From assembly GCA_016714795.1 (NCBI GenBank), contig JADKCA010000001.1, positions 682,001-746,000 of the forward strand: a stretch of 64,000 nt of DNA. The letters are read 5' to 3'. Both the position numbers and the translations under genes were made by a program. The notes below the pieces were generated by a model. That model searched no databases. It saw nothing but the letters and a program-made list of their open reading frames with translations, and was not told the origin of the DNA. The DNA comes from Sphingomonadales bacterium. GTDB taxonomy: Bacteria > Pseudomonadota > Alphaproteobacteria > Sphingomonadales > Sphingomonadaceae. Of this stretch, positions 33,742-41,760 are shown piece after piece. How positions within the stretch are numbered: the stretch's first letter is position 1; every line of letters starts with the position of its first letter.

Positions 33742-35463
33742 GTGAAATTTTCGAAGTTTGGCGTCATGACGTCATTGGTGGCCCTGTCTCTGGGGCTTTC
33801 GGGATGCAAGACCGGGCCGGTTGAACCTGCGAAGGTTGAGTCCAAGGAATGGGCAGCTTTTGCAGCCAAATCGCTGGAGGAGTATTTCAAGCTCAACCCC
33901 AGCTTTGCGGTTTATCAGGGGCGGCATGAATTTGACGGGCAGTTGGCGGACTGGTCTCCCCAAGGCCTGCAGCGCAAGGCGGAATCGCTCAAGAATCTGA
34001 TCGATGAAGCAGAGGAATTCGATGCGACGCTCCTGACCAAGGAGCAGGAGTTTGAACGCCGCTATCTGGTGCAGGTGGCGAAAGGTGATTTGTTCTGGCT
34101 GGAAGATGCGGATGCGCCGCATCGCAACATCACATGGTATTTCAACAACGGACTAGACCCGAACACCTATGTAGCGCGGCCTTATGCCGATGCGACATCA
34201 CGCGCCAAGGCGTTCATCAAATATGCCCGCGCGGTGCCCAAGGCGCTGGAGCAGATCAAGGCCAATCTGAAAGCACCGATGCCGCTCAGCTTCATCGATT
34301 ATGCCGTGCCGGGGTTCAAGGGGCTGGCCAGCTATTACACCAGTGATGCCAAGGCCGCCTTCGCAAGCGCCAAAGACCCGGCATTGCAGGCGGAATTTGA
34401 CGCAGCCGCCAAGGATGCCGCCACGGCCATGCTCGCCATGGCAGACTGGATGGAAGGGCAGCGCAAGACGGCAACTCAGGATTTTGCGCTGGGCGAGGAA
34501 AAATTCCTGCGGATGCTCGGCGACACCGAAGGCGTGGATACCAATATCGAAACGCTGGTGAAGATCGGTCAGGAAGATCTGAAGCGCAATCAGGATGCGC
34601 TCAAGGCAGCATGTGGCGAATATGCCCCCGGAGCTTCGGTGCAGGATTGCATGGCCAAGATGAACGCCAGCAAGGGGGAGGGCGGCCCCGTGGCCGAAGC
34701 GCGGCGACAATTGCCCACGCTCAAGACCTTCCTGACCGCCAATGACATCGTTTCCATCCCCGGCACCGAAGAGGCGCTGGTGGAGGAAAGTCCGCCTTAT
34801 AACCGGCAGAATTCGGCCTATATCGACATTCCGGGGCCGTATGAGAAGGGGTTGCCTTCGGTCTATTACATCTCCCCGCCTGACCCCGCCTGGACGCCGG
34901 AACAGCAGAACGCCTTCGTGCCGGGCAAGAAGGATCTGCTCTTTACCTCTGTGCATGAGGTGTGGCCGGGCCACTTCCTGAACTTCCTCCATTCCAACCG
35001 CGCCAAATCGCTGATCGGGCGAGTCTTCTATTCCTATGCGTTCGCGGAAGGCTGGGCGCATTATACCGAAGAGATGATGTGGGATGCGGGCTTGTTGAAG
35101 GGGGATGCAGAGGCCCATATCGGCCAGCTTTCCAACGCCCTGCTGCGCAACTGCCGCTACCTTTCCGCGATCGGCCTGCATGCGCAAGGGATGACGCTGG
35201 ATCAGTCGCGCCAGATGTTCCTTGATCAATGCTATCAGGATGAAGGCAATGCCCGCCAGCAATCGGCGCGCGGCACCTATGATCCGGCGTACATCAACTA
35301 CACGATGGGCAAGCTGCTGATCCGCAAGCTGCGCGATGACTGGACCAAGGGGGACCGGACCAAGTGGAAGGCCTTCCATGATCAATTCCTGAGCTATGGC
35401 AATCCTACCATTCCCGCCGTGCGCGGCGCGATGATGGGCACGGAGTCTCAGGCGGTCTTCTAG
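33742..35463 (+). CDS. DUF885-family lipoprotein, probable zinc-dependent peptidase
   Basis: A 573-residue protein from a GTG start with GGGAGGG upstream. The N-terminus is a lipoprotein signal with lipobox LSGC (Cys22), so it is membrane-anchored in the periplasm or outer membrane. DUF885 proteins are related to thermolysin-fold metallopeptidases; the HEVWPGH motif (near residue 413) and the downstream FAEGWAHYTE would provide zinc ligands and the catalytic Glu. The family has no firmly established substrate. It stands alone between serB and a palindromic repeat, and converges with the SDR gene. Confidence 0.85.
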   Translation: MKFSKFGVMTSLVALSLGLSGCKTGPVEPAKVESKEWAAFAAKSLEEYFKLNPSFAVYQGRHEFDGQLADWSPQGLQRKAESLKNLIDEAEEFDATLLTKEQEFERRYLVQVAKGDLFWLEDADAPHRNITWYFNNGLDPNTYVARPYADATSRAKAFIKYARAVPKALEQIKANLKAPMPLSFIDYAVPGFKGLASYYTSDAKAAFASAKDPALQAEFDAAAKDAATAMLAMADWMEGQRKTATQDFALGEEKFLRMLGDTEGVDTNIETLVKIGQEDLKRNQDALKAACGEYAPGASVQDCMAKMNASKGEGGPVAEARRQLPTLKTFLTANDIVSIPGTEEALVEESPPYNRQNSAYIDIPGPYEKGLPSVYYISPPDPAWTPEQQNAFVPGKKDLLFTSVHEVWPGHFLNFLHSNRAKSLIGRVFYSYAFAEGWAHYTEEMMWDAGLLKGDAEAHIGQLSNALLRNCRYLSAIGLHAQGMTLDQSRQMFLDQCYQDEGNARQQSARGTYDPAYINYTMGKLLIRKLRDDWTKGDRTKWKAFHDQFLSYGNPTIPAVRGAMMGTESQAVF

Positions 35464-35492
35464 AGCAGAACGAGGTTTGATTGAAAATCATG

Positions 35493-35575
35493 TGCTCCGG
35501 CGCAAGCCGGAGCCTTGTGGACGTTCACAAGGCTGCTCGTCAGACTTGCGTATGGCTCAGGGCTGCGCCGGAGCA
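35493..35575. repeat. Palindromic repeat between convergent genes
   Basis: TGCTCCGGCGCA (35493-35504) is perfectly complementary to TGCGCCGGAGCA (35564-35575), and a second hairpin CCTTGTG...CACAAGG sits inside near 35512-35532. It lies between the stops of the DUF885 gene and the SDR gene, so it may also act as a two-way transcription stop. Confidence 0.65.
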
Positions 35576-35592
35576 CTGGAGCGGACTATCGA

Positions 35593-36366
35593 CTATGCGT
35601 CGTGCAGGCTGGCCAGCCCCTCCCGCCATGTCGGGTAAAGCGGCTGCCAGCCGAGCACTCGCTTGGCCTTGCCGTTCGCCACGCGGCGGTTCTCGGCGTA
35701 AAATGCGCGCGCGGCAGAGGAGAGATTCGAGTCTTCCAGAGACTGCAATGGGGGCAGGGGGAGACTGAGTGTCGCACAGGCCCATTCGACCAACATATTC
35801 TGCGCGCAGGGCTGATCATCCGTCAGATTATAGGCGCCGGACGGTGCGTTGAGAGACGCCATGACGCCGGTGGCAATGTCATCCACATGAACGCGACTGA
35901 ATACCTGATCGGGCAGGTCAATGCGGTGGGCCTGTCCGGCACGCACGCGCTCCAATATCGACCGCCCCGGCCCGTAAATGCCGGGCAGGCGGAACACGCG
36001 CGCCCCGCGCGCCAGCCAGTCCGCATCGGCATCGTTGCGCGCGGCACGGCGGCCCCGGATCGGCGTGCTTTCATCCACCCACGCACCGCCTGCATCACCG
36101 TAGACGCCGGTGGAGGAGAGATAGCCCAGCCATTTCCCGCCCAGCAGGCCTGCATAGGTGTTGAGCACCGGATCTCCATCGGAAACGGGGGGGACTGAGG
36201 ACAGGACATGTTGGCAATCGGCCAGGGCCAGCCGCACCGATGCTGTGTCGTCAAATGCCATGCTGCCCTCTCGCCCGGTGGAAAGGACTTCCCAACCGGA
36301 GGCGGTGAAGGCGGAGGCGATGTGTTTGGCGGCATAGCCCAGGCCGAAGATGAAAAGGCGATTCAC
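35593..36366 (-). CDS. NAD(P)-dependent SDR/epimerase-like protein
   Basis: A 257-residue protein from a GTG start that overlaps the tadA stop (GTGA). The N-terminal FIFGLGYAAKHIA is a Rossmann nucleotide-binding motif, followed by LSSTGVYGD, where a Tyr-based catalytic site of extended SDR proteins is expected, and FRLPGIYGPGRS, a substrate-loop motif of sugar-nucleotide epimerase/dehydratase-like proteins. It resembles the YeeZ-type group of short atypical SDRs. The substrate is unknown. Translational coupling to tadA is likely, but no functional link is evident. Confidence 0.8.
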   Translation of the reverse strand: MNRLFIFGLGYAAKHIASAFTASGWEVLSTGREGSMAFDDTASVRLALADCQHVLSSVPPVSDGDPVLNTYAGLLGGKWLGYLSSTGVYGDAGGAWVDESTPIRGRRAARNDADADWLARGARVFRLPGIYGPGRSILERVRAGQAHRIDLPDQVFSRVHVDDIATGVMASLNAPSGAYNLTDDQPCAQNMLVEWACATLSLPLPPLQSLEDSNLSSAARAFYAENRRVANGKAKRVLGWQPLYPTWREGLASLHDA

Positions 36367-36815
36367 CGTCGCTCCTCGAAGAATCGCCGCAACTGGTCCG
36401 CCGCTTCGGCCTCGCACAGGCCGGCATAGACCTCTGGACGATGATGGCAGGTGGGTTGGCCGAACAAGCGCGGACCATGCTCCACAGCGCCGCCCTTGGG
36501 GTCGCTGGCGGCATAATAGAGCCGGGAAAGGCGGGCGTGGGCGATGGCACCGGCGCACATGGCGCAGGGCTCCAGCGTGACCCACAGGTCACACCCTTCC
36601 AGCCGCTCCTGATCCAGCGCCGCACACGCAGCCTGAATCACGACCATTTCAGCGTGGAGCGTGGGGTTGCGCGCCGCGCGCATGGTGTTGCTGGCCTCCG
36701 CTATAATCGCCCCGTCTTTCACGATGACCGCGCCCACCGGCACTTCGCCGCGCGAAGCGGCGGCTTGCGCCAGAGCGAGGGCGCGGGCCATATGGGGGGA
36801 TGGAGGGAGGCTCAT
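36363..36815 (-). CDS. tadA: tRNA-specific adenosine deaminase
   Basis: TadA converts A34 of tRNA-Arg(ACG) to inosine. The 150-residue protein has the zinc/catalytic motif LHAEM (His and catalytic Glu at about residues 55-57) and PCAMCAGA (about 82-89), with VPVGAVIV and the C-terminal helix typical of the family. The first ATG has only a weak ribosome binding site; MARALALA eight codons further in is an alternative start. It is divergent from rpmB. Confidence 0.95.
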   Translation of the reverse strand: MSLPPSPHMARALALAQAAASRGEVPVGAVIVKDGAIIAEASNTMRAARNPTLHAEMVVIQAACAALDQERLEGCDLWVTLEPCAMCAGAIAHARLSRLYYAASDPKGGAVEHGPRLFGQPTCHHRPEVYAGLCEAEAADQLRRFFEERR

Positions 36816-36870
36816 GGCCCCGTTCTTTCAATTCCGGGGCGCTTTGGTCAAGCTTTTGTGCCGCAGACGG

Positions 36871-36899
36871 TTGACGAATCTGCCCAAGCGCTTTAACGG
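36871..36899 (+). promoter_or_regulatory. Candidate rpmB promoter
   Basis: TTGACG (36871-36876) and TAACGG (36894-36899) are separated by 17 bases, and the rpmB start follows about 40 bases downstream. The -35 box is close to consensus; the -10 box is weak but within what is usual for alphaproteobacteria. Confidence 0.45.
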
Positions 36900-36939
36900 C
36901 GCGGTCTTTCCGGCAATAGTTAGTCACAGGATTATAGCG

Positions 36940-37233
36940 ATGTCGCGCATTTGCGAACTCACAGGCAAGGGTCGTCAGGTTGGCCACAACGTCTCCCACG
37001 CCAACAACAAGACCAAGCGGACTTTTCTGCCCAACCTTCAGAACGTGACGCTTCTGTCTGACGTTCTGGGCAAGGGCGTGCGGCTCCGCGTGTCGACCAA
37101 TGGCCTGCGTTCTGTGGAACATGTCGGCGGTCTGGACAATTGGCTTGCCAAGACGTCTGACGAAAAGCTGTCGCTGCGCGCACGTCGCCTGAAGCGCGAA
37201 ATCGCCAAAAAGGCTGCGCCCGTCGCCGCCTGA
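36940..37233 (+). CDS. rpmB: 50S ribosomal protein L28
   Basis: A 97-residue ribosomal protein starting MSRICELTGKG, with the conserved GHNVSHANNKTKRTF block at about residues 15-29, then LPNLQNVTL and the basic C-terminus of alphaproteobacterial L28. The frame is open well upstream, but homology and spacing place the start at 36940. A promoter candidate lies in front and a UUCG hairpin terminator behind, so it is a single-gene unit. Confidence 0.97.
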   Translation: MSRICELTGKGRQVGHNVSHANNKTKRTFLPNLQNVTLLSDVLGKGVRLRVSTNGLRSVEHVGGLDNWLAKTSDEKLSLRARRLKREIAKKAAPVAA

Positions 37234-37257
37234 TTGCGAATGCGTTATGGCTTGATG

Positions 37258-37289
37258 AAAGGGCTGGTCCTTCGGGTCCGGCCCTTTTC
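37258..37289 (+). terminator. Intrinsic terminator after rpmB
   Basis: AAAGGGCTGG and CCGGCCCTTT pair around a CC-TTCG-GG tetraloop stem, followed by TTTTCT. This is a textbook Rho-independent terminator 25 bases after the rpmB stop. It may also serve the convergent helicase gene that ends at 37345. Confidence 0.85.
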
Positions 37290-37344
37290 TCGTGCCTGTG
37301 GCTCAGGCGGATTCTGCTCCTGATTGGAGAGTGAGAGCGCGGTG

Positions 37345-39618
37345 TCAGGCGATGGTGACGAAGCTGTCGATCACGCGCTTGCGGCCTGACTGTTCAAAGT
37401 CGATCTCCAGCTTGTTGCCTTCAATCTCTGCAATCACGCCATAGCCGAATTTCTGATGGAACACGCGCTGACCAAGCGACAGGTCGCTGCGTCCCTTATT
37501 GCCAAGGCTGACGGCCGAGCTGCGCGCTTCCACCAGCCGCTGCGGGGCAGGGGAATATGTCCCGCTGCCTGCCGCGCGCTGCCAGCCCGGCCCGCGCCCT
37601 GTGCCGCGCTGCACATGGGCAAAAGGATCGGCAGACTGGCTCCAGTTCGCCCGCCACAGGCTTTCCCCGCCGGACAGGCTGGTCTGCTCGACAATATGTT
37701 CGGCGGGCAATTCCGCAATGAAACGGGACGGAATGCTGGACGTCCATTGCCCATAGATGCGCCGGTTTGCGGCGTGCAGGATGGTGCAGAGCCTGCGTGC
37801 CCGCGTGATGGCCACATAGGCAAGGCGGCGTTCCTCTTCGAGGCTCTTGAGCCCGCCTTCATCCAGTGCGCGTTGCGAGGGGAAGACGCCTTCTTCCCAC
37901 CCGGCAAGATAGACCTGATCAAATTCCAGCCCCTTGGCGGCATGGATCGTCATGATCGTCACCTTTTCGCCATCGGCTGCCGAATCATTGTCCATGACCA
38001 GACTGACATGCTCCAGAAACGCGCCGAGCGTGTCATACTCCTCCATGGCGCGCGCCAGTTCGGAGAGGTTTTCCAGCCGCCCAGCGGCTTCCACGGACTT
38101 TTCCGCCTGCAAGACGGTCGTGTATCCGCTTTCCTCCAAGATTGTCCGTACCAGGTCCGCAGGCGGCAGATCGCGCACCAGTTCGCGCCAGCGCGCCAGA
38201 TCGGCAATGAAATTGCCCAACGAGCGCCGGGCCTGAGGCGTCAGTTCATCGGTATCCACTATGCGGGATGCTGAAGTCACGAGTGAGACCTGTTCAGCCC
38301 GCGCCAGCATTTGCACCTTGGCGACCGCCTTGTCACCCAAGCCGCGCTTGGGGACGTTCACGATTCGCTCGAACGCCAGATCGTCCGCCGGTTGGTTGAC
38401 GAGGCGGAGATAGGCAAGCGCATCCCGGATTTCCGCGCGCTCATAGAAGCGGAAGCCGCCGATGATCTTGTATGGCATGCCGATGGCAATGAACCGGTCT
38501 TCCAGCTCACGCGTCTGGAACTGGGCGCGGACAAGGATGGCGCATTCATCCAGACTGCCGCCGCGCTGCTGGTGCGATTCGAGCAATTCGCCAATCCGCC
38601 GCGCCTCTTCCGGCCCATCCCATACGCCGATGATCTGAACGCGCTCTCCGGCATCCACCTCTGTCCACAAGGTCTTGCCGAGTCGCCCGGCATTCTGCGC
38701 GATCAGGCCTGACGCCGCGCCAAGAATATGAGGCGTGGAGCGGTAATTCTGCTCCAACCGGATGACCGCCGCGCCGGGAAAGTCCTTCTCGAACTTCAGA
38801 ATATTGGCGACCTCCGCGCCGCGCCAGGAATAGATGGACTGATCATCATCACCCACGCAGCAGATGTTCTTGTGGCGCTGCGCGAGCAGCCGGAGCCAGA
38901 GATACTGGACGCTGTTGGTGTCCTGATATTCGTCCACCAGAATGAATTTGAAGCGCTGCTGATACTGCTCCAGCACGTCCCGATGCTGCCGCAGGATCGT
39001 GAGCATATGCAGCAGCAGATCGCCGAAATCGCAGGCGTTGAGCGTTTTCAGCCGATCCTGATAAATGCCATAAAGCTCTCCGCCACGGCCATTGGCGAAG
39101 CGTTCGCTTTCGCCTGCATCCACATCGGCGGGCGTCAGGCCCTTATTTTTCCACTGGTCGATCAGGCCGGCCAGCTGCTTGGCGGGCCAGCGCTTCTCAT
39201 CCAGCTCGGCAAGCTGGATCACCTGTTTGAGCAGGCGCAACTGGTCATCGGTGTCGAGAATGGTGAAGTTGCTGTGCAGCCCCGCCAGTTCCGCATGGCG
39301 GCGGAGCATCTTTGCCCCGATGGCATGGAACGTGCCCAGCCACGGCATTCCTTCCACAGCATCGCCGATGATACGACCCACACGCTCGCGCATTTCGCGG
39401 GCGGCCTTGTTGGTGAAGGTGACGGCGAGGATTTCGGATGGCCAGGCGCGGCGGGTGGCGATGATATGCGCCAGCCGCGCGGTCAGCGCCGCCGTCTTGC
39501 CGGTGCCCGCGCCGGCCAGCATCAGCACCGGCCCGTCAACCGTGAGCACGGCCTCACGCTGAGGGGCGTTCAGCCCCTTCACATAAGCGGGTTCATGCAG
39601 GTCTGGTGGCGCGTTCAT
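37345..39618 (-). CDS. uvrD: UvrD/PcrA-type superfamily I DNA helicase
   Basis: A 757-residue ATP-dependent 3'-5' helicase for repair and replication. Motifs in order: Q-motif LNAPQREAV, Walker A AGAGTGKT near residue 38, TFTNKAAREM, LVDEYQDTN (Walker B), GDDDQSIYSWRGA, LEQNYRS, TIHAAKGLEF and VAITRAR. The C-terminus (GQRVFHQKFGYGVIAEIEG) is the tudor-like tail that binds RNA polymerase in PcrA/UvrD. The ATG at 39618 is preferred over an open-frame extension of 13 codons upstream. pcrA is an equally valid name. Confidence 0.95.
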   Translation of the reverse strand: MNAPPDLHEPAYVKGLNAPQREAVLTVDGPVLMLAGAGTGKTAALTARLAHIIATRRAWPSEILAVTFTNKAAREMRERVGRIIGDAVEGMPWLGTFHAIGAKMLRRHAELAGLHSNFTILDTDDQLRLLKQVIQLAELDEKRWPAKQLAGLIDQWKNKGLTPADVDAGESERFANGRGGELYGIYQDRLKTLNACDFGDLLLHMLTILRQHRDVLEQYQQRFKFILVDEYQDTNSVQYLWLRLLAQRHKNICCVGDDDQSIYSWRGAEVANILKFEKDFPGAAVIRLEQNYRSTPHILGAASGLIAQNAGRLGKTLWTEVDAGERVQIIGVWDGPEEARRIGELLESHQQRGGSLDECAILVRAQFQTRELEDRFIAIGMPYKIIGGFRFYERAEIRDALAYLRLVNQPADDLAFERIVNVPKRGLGDKAVAKVQMLARAEQVSLVTSASRIVDTDELTPQARRSLGNFIADLARWRELVRDLPPADLVRTILEESGYTTVLQAEKSVEAAGRLENLSELARAMEEYDTLGAFLEHVSLVMDNDSAADGEKVTIMTIHAAKGLEFDQVYLAGWEEGVFPSQRALDEGGLKSLEEERRLAYVAITRARRLCTILHAANRRIYGQWTSSIPSRFIAELPAEHIVEQTSLSGGESLWRANWSQSADPFAHVQRGTGRGPGWQRAAGSGTYSPAPQRLVEARSSAVSLGNKGRSDLSLGQRVFHQKFGYGVIAEIEGNKLEIDFEQSGRKRVIDSFVTIA

Positions 39619-39684
39619 GATGCGGGAACGGTTAGGGAACGCAGGCCTGCCCGGCAAGCGAAAAAGCTGCCGGGCATCGCCGTG

Positions 39685-39906
39685 TCAATCGGCCAGCTTG
39701 GGTTCCAGCAATTTGTGGAGGTGGACGATCACATATTTCATTTCGGCATCGTCCACGGTCTTCTGCGCCTTGCCGCGCCACGCCTTTTCGGCGGCCGCAT
39801 AATCGGCATAGATTCCAACGACATCCAGCTTGGACGGATCCTTGAATTCCAGCGCCTGCGGATCGCGGACGCGCCCCCCGAAAACAAGGTGAAGTTTCTG
39901 GCTCAT
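39685..39906 (-). CDS. DUF4170-family small protein
   Basis: A 73-residue protein starting MSQKLHLVFGGRV, with AGGGAC before the ATG. The sequence KLHLVFGGRV, VVGIYADYAAAEKAWRGKAQ and YVIVHLHKL matches small conserved alphaproteobacterial DUF4170 proteins. The function is unknown. It lies 12 bases after a coiled-coil protein gene and closes a five-gene cluster of small, mostly membrane-associated proteins. Confidence 0.8.
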   Translation of the reverse strand: MSQKLHLVFGGRVRDPQALEFKDPSKLDVVGIYADYAAAEKAWRGKAQKTVDDAEMKYVIVHLHKLLEPKLAD

Positions 39907-39917
39907 AATAGTCCCTG

Positions 39918-40502
39918 TCAATCTTTGCGGCGAACGCTGTCTGCCGCTGCTGCTCCAGCCGAACTGGCAGCCTCCCCCAATTTGCGCGCTATATCACGCG
40001 CTTGTTCTTTTGCGGCATCTGCACTGACGCCGAGCGCATCAAGCTGCTCGCGGCCTGCCGATTTTGCGGCGTCGATGGCGCTGCTTGCTTTGCTGCGGAT
40101 CGTCTTGCCGGCCTTGCCCAAAGCGTCGCCTTCACGCTTTGTCTTGGGCAGCAGGGCTGCGGCAATGGCGCCGATGGCAAGCCCGCCGACCAACGCCAGC
40201 ATCGGATTGCTCTCAATGCCCTCGCTGGTCTTGTCTGCCGCCTTGCGCGCCGTGGCTTTGGTGGCCGTGGCGGCATCCGAAGCGCGCGCGCGGGCAACCT
40301 TGATCGCCTCGTCGGTCTTTTCACGCGCAACCTTGGCCGCTTCTTCTGCCTTGGCGCGGGCCGCTTTCACGGCCTCGTCGGTCTTGCCGCGCGCGGATTT
40401 CAGGGCTTCGTCGGCCTTTGCCTTGCCGCTTTCAAGCGCAGCACCAGCTTTCTGCCTGACCTTGTTGACTTCATTCGCTGCTTTTTCTGACATTTTACTC
40501 AT
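39918..40502 (-). CDS. Ala/Lys-rich coiled-coil membrane-associated protein
   Basis: A 194-residue protein that is almost entirely helical repeat: an N-terminal amphipathic region with recurring AKxxEAxKxAR motifs (about residues 10-90), one hydrophobic glycine-zipper-like helix (PMLALVGGLAIGAIAAALLP, about 100-120) and a second charged helix. The composition resembles ElaB/YqjD-like or LEA/apolipoprotein-like proteins. No enzyme motif is present. It lies five bases after the DUF3618-like gene and probably acts with its neighbours at the inner membrane. Confidence 0.72.
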   Translation of the reverse strand: MSKMSEKAANEVNKVRQKAGAALESGKAKADEALKSARGKTDEAVKAARAKAEEAAKVAREKTDEAIKVARARASDAATATKATARKAADKTSEGIESNPMLALVGGLAIGAIAAALLPKTKREGDALGKAGKTIRSKASSAIDAAKSAGREQLDALGVSADAAKEQARDIARKLGEAASSAGAAAADSVRRKD

Positions 40503-40507
40503 TGAAT

Positions 40508-40783
40508 TCAGGCTCCCTTGTTCAGGCGGCGCGCCACAAGATTGGCAATGGGTTTGCGCAGCAGATACGCGGCCCCGGCGATTACGGCACTGGCCGCCAC
40601 GGCAGGCCGCGCCTTCTTGTTGGCCAATGCGGCACCCGCCAGCGCAATCGCCCGCTTGCGCGCGAGGATTTTGAGATCTTCGGCCAGAGAGGATGGCTGG
40701 AGCCGCTCCTTCATTTGTGCGCCATGGAAACGCAACGCATCACGCGCGCGTTCAGCTTCGGAACGGGCATCTTCGAGTGTCAT
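40508..40783 (-). CDS. DUF3618-like small membrane protein
   Basis: A 91-residue protein. An N-terminal charged helix (EDARSEAERARDALRFHGA, then MKERLQPSSLAEDL) is followed by a single hydrophobic segment (PAVAASAVIAGAAYLLRKP). The layout of a helix with RL-P-SSL followed by one membrane span is that of DUF3618 proteins. The function is unknown. Its start overlaps the stop of the upstream DUF1469 gene by four bases. Confidence 0.65.
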   Translation of the reverse strand: MTLEDARSEAERARDALRFHGAQMKERLQPSSLAEDLKILARKRAIALAGAALANKKARPAVAASAVIAGAAYLLRKPIANLVARRLNKGA

Positions 40784-41160
40784 CGGTCCTCCGGCAGTTT
40801 GAGGGCAGCCTTGAGGCGGCGCTGCCCGAATTTGAAAAGAACATACCCGATCAAGGTCGTCACAACCATCACGATCGGGACAGACAGGGCGATGCCCACA
40901 TAGTCCGCAAGGATTAACATGACCCCCAGCGGGAAAGCGATGAACGCACCAAAAAGAAGCGCAACCGCGATTCCGATGGCGACCACGCCCGGCATGGCAT
41001 GAGACCAGCCTTCGCCCGCGCGCTCTTTGATGAAGACGGCTTCCGCCTTCACAAATGCCTGTGCGTCCAGACCCAGCTGCCGCATCAACGCGGTCAGGGG
41101 AGGGCGCACATCGCCATCTGCCAAAGGGCGTTCAGCCTGACCGGTCTGCTCTGCCTGCAT
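40780..41160 (-). CDS. DUF1469 / phage-holin-superfamily-like membrane protein (YqjE-like)
   Basis: A 126-residue protein with an amphipathic N-terminus and two membrane helices (VVAIGIAVALLFGAFIAFPL and ALSVPIVMVVTTLIGYVLF), the pattern of YqjE-type DUF1469 proteins. The automatic phage-holin label for this superfamily does not imply a prophage; no phage gene is nearby. The start shares one base with the stop of the preceding gene (TGATG). Confidence 0.78.
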   Translation of the reverse strand: MQAEQTGQAERPLADGDVRPPLTALMRQLGLDAQAFVKAEAVFIKERAGEGWSHAMPGVVAIGIAVALLFGAFIAFPLGVMLILADYVGIALSVPIVMVVTTLIGYVLFKFGQRRLKAALKLPEDR

Positions 41161-41648
41161 CAGGCTTCGTCATCGCCTCCGGCCCGGAACAGACGGGTGA
41201 GCAGGAAGCCCACGGCAACTGCGGCACCAATGGCCACGGCAGGCTTTTCCTTCACGAACTGGCGCGTATTGTCGACGATCTCATCCACCGATTTGGCATC
41301 CAGCGAATCCGCTACGCTCGTCACCGTGTTCGCCGCCTTGCGCACATAGTCGCCATAGCCCGCGCCCACGCGCTCATCGATGGTTTTGGCCACATCTTCG
41401 GCCATGCCGGTGATGTTGTGCAGCGCGCTGGACGTCTTGTCCTTGGCGGTGGTGGCATAATCCTTGGCCTTGTCACCGGCATTGCGGGCAAAATTGCTCG
41501 CTTGCTCCTTGAGTGATTCGGTGGCCGGTGCAACTTCGGCGACCGCAGCAGCGGCTGCCTTGCTCACGCGCGTTTTGACCGATGCCTGCGCAGTTTCGGC
41601 CTTGGGAGCCGCTTTGGCGCGGGTTTTCTTCGGCGCTTCGTCTGCCAT
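41160..41648 (-). CDS. DUF883 / YqjD-like ribosome- or membrane-associated protein
   Basis: A 162-residue protein starting MADEAPKKTRAK. A Lys/Ala-rich N-terminus leads to a long amphipathic helix region and a C-terminal VKEKPAVAIGAAVAVGFLL membrane anchor with LLTRLFR, the hallmark of ElaB/YqjD/DUF883 proteins. In Escherichia coli the related YqjD is an inner-membrane protein that binds ribosomes in stationary phase; whether this holds here is inference. It is the first gene of the five-gene cluster and divergent from eno. Confidence 0.78.
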   Translation of the reverse strand: MADEAPKKTRAKAAPKAETAQASVKTRVSKAAAAAVAEVAPATESLKEQASNFARNAGDKAKDYATTAKDKTSSALHNITGMAEDVAKTIDERVGAGYGDYVRKAANTVTSVADSLDAKSVDEIVDNTRQFVKEKPAVAIGAAVAVGFLLTRLFRAGGDDEA

Positions 41649-41692
41649 GTTACGCAAATCCTTCTTCTGACCCTGCGGGCACGGCCCGCCAT

Positions 41693-41721
41693 TTGCCTGT
41701 TTGGCTGATGATCTCTATGGG
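41693..41721 (+). promoter_or_regulatory. Candidate eno promoter
   Basis: TTGCCT (41693-41698) and TATGGG (41716-41721) are spaced by 17 bases, 40 bases before the eno ATG. Box matches are moderate. Confidence 0.33.
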
Positions 41722-41760
41722 CTGCGCCCATCAACACCAACCGCTTGAGGTTCCCATATA

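Noticed and set aside
40780..41160. Holin, suggesting a prophage
   Set aside because: DUF1469 proteins share this superfamily label, but no phage gene is near and the context is the DUF883 cluster.
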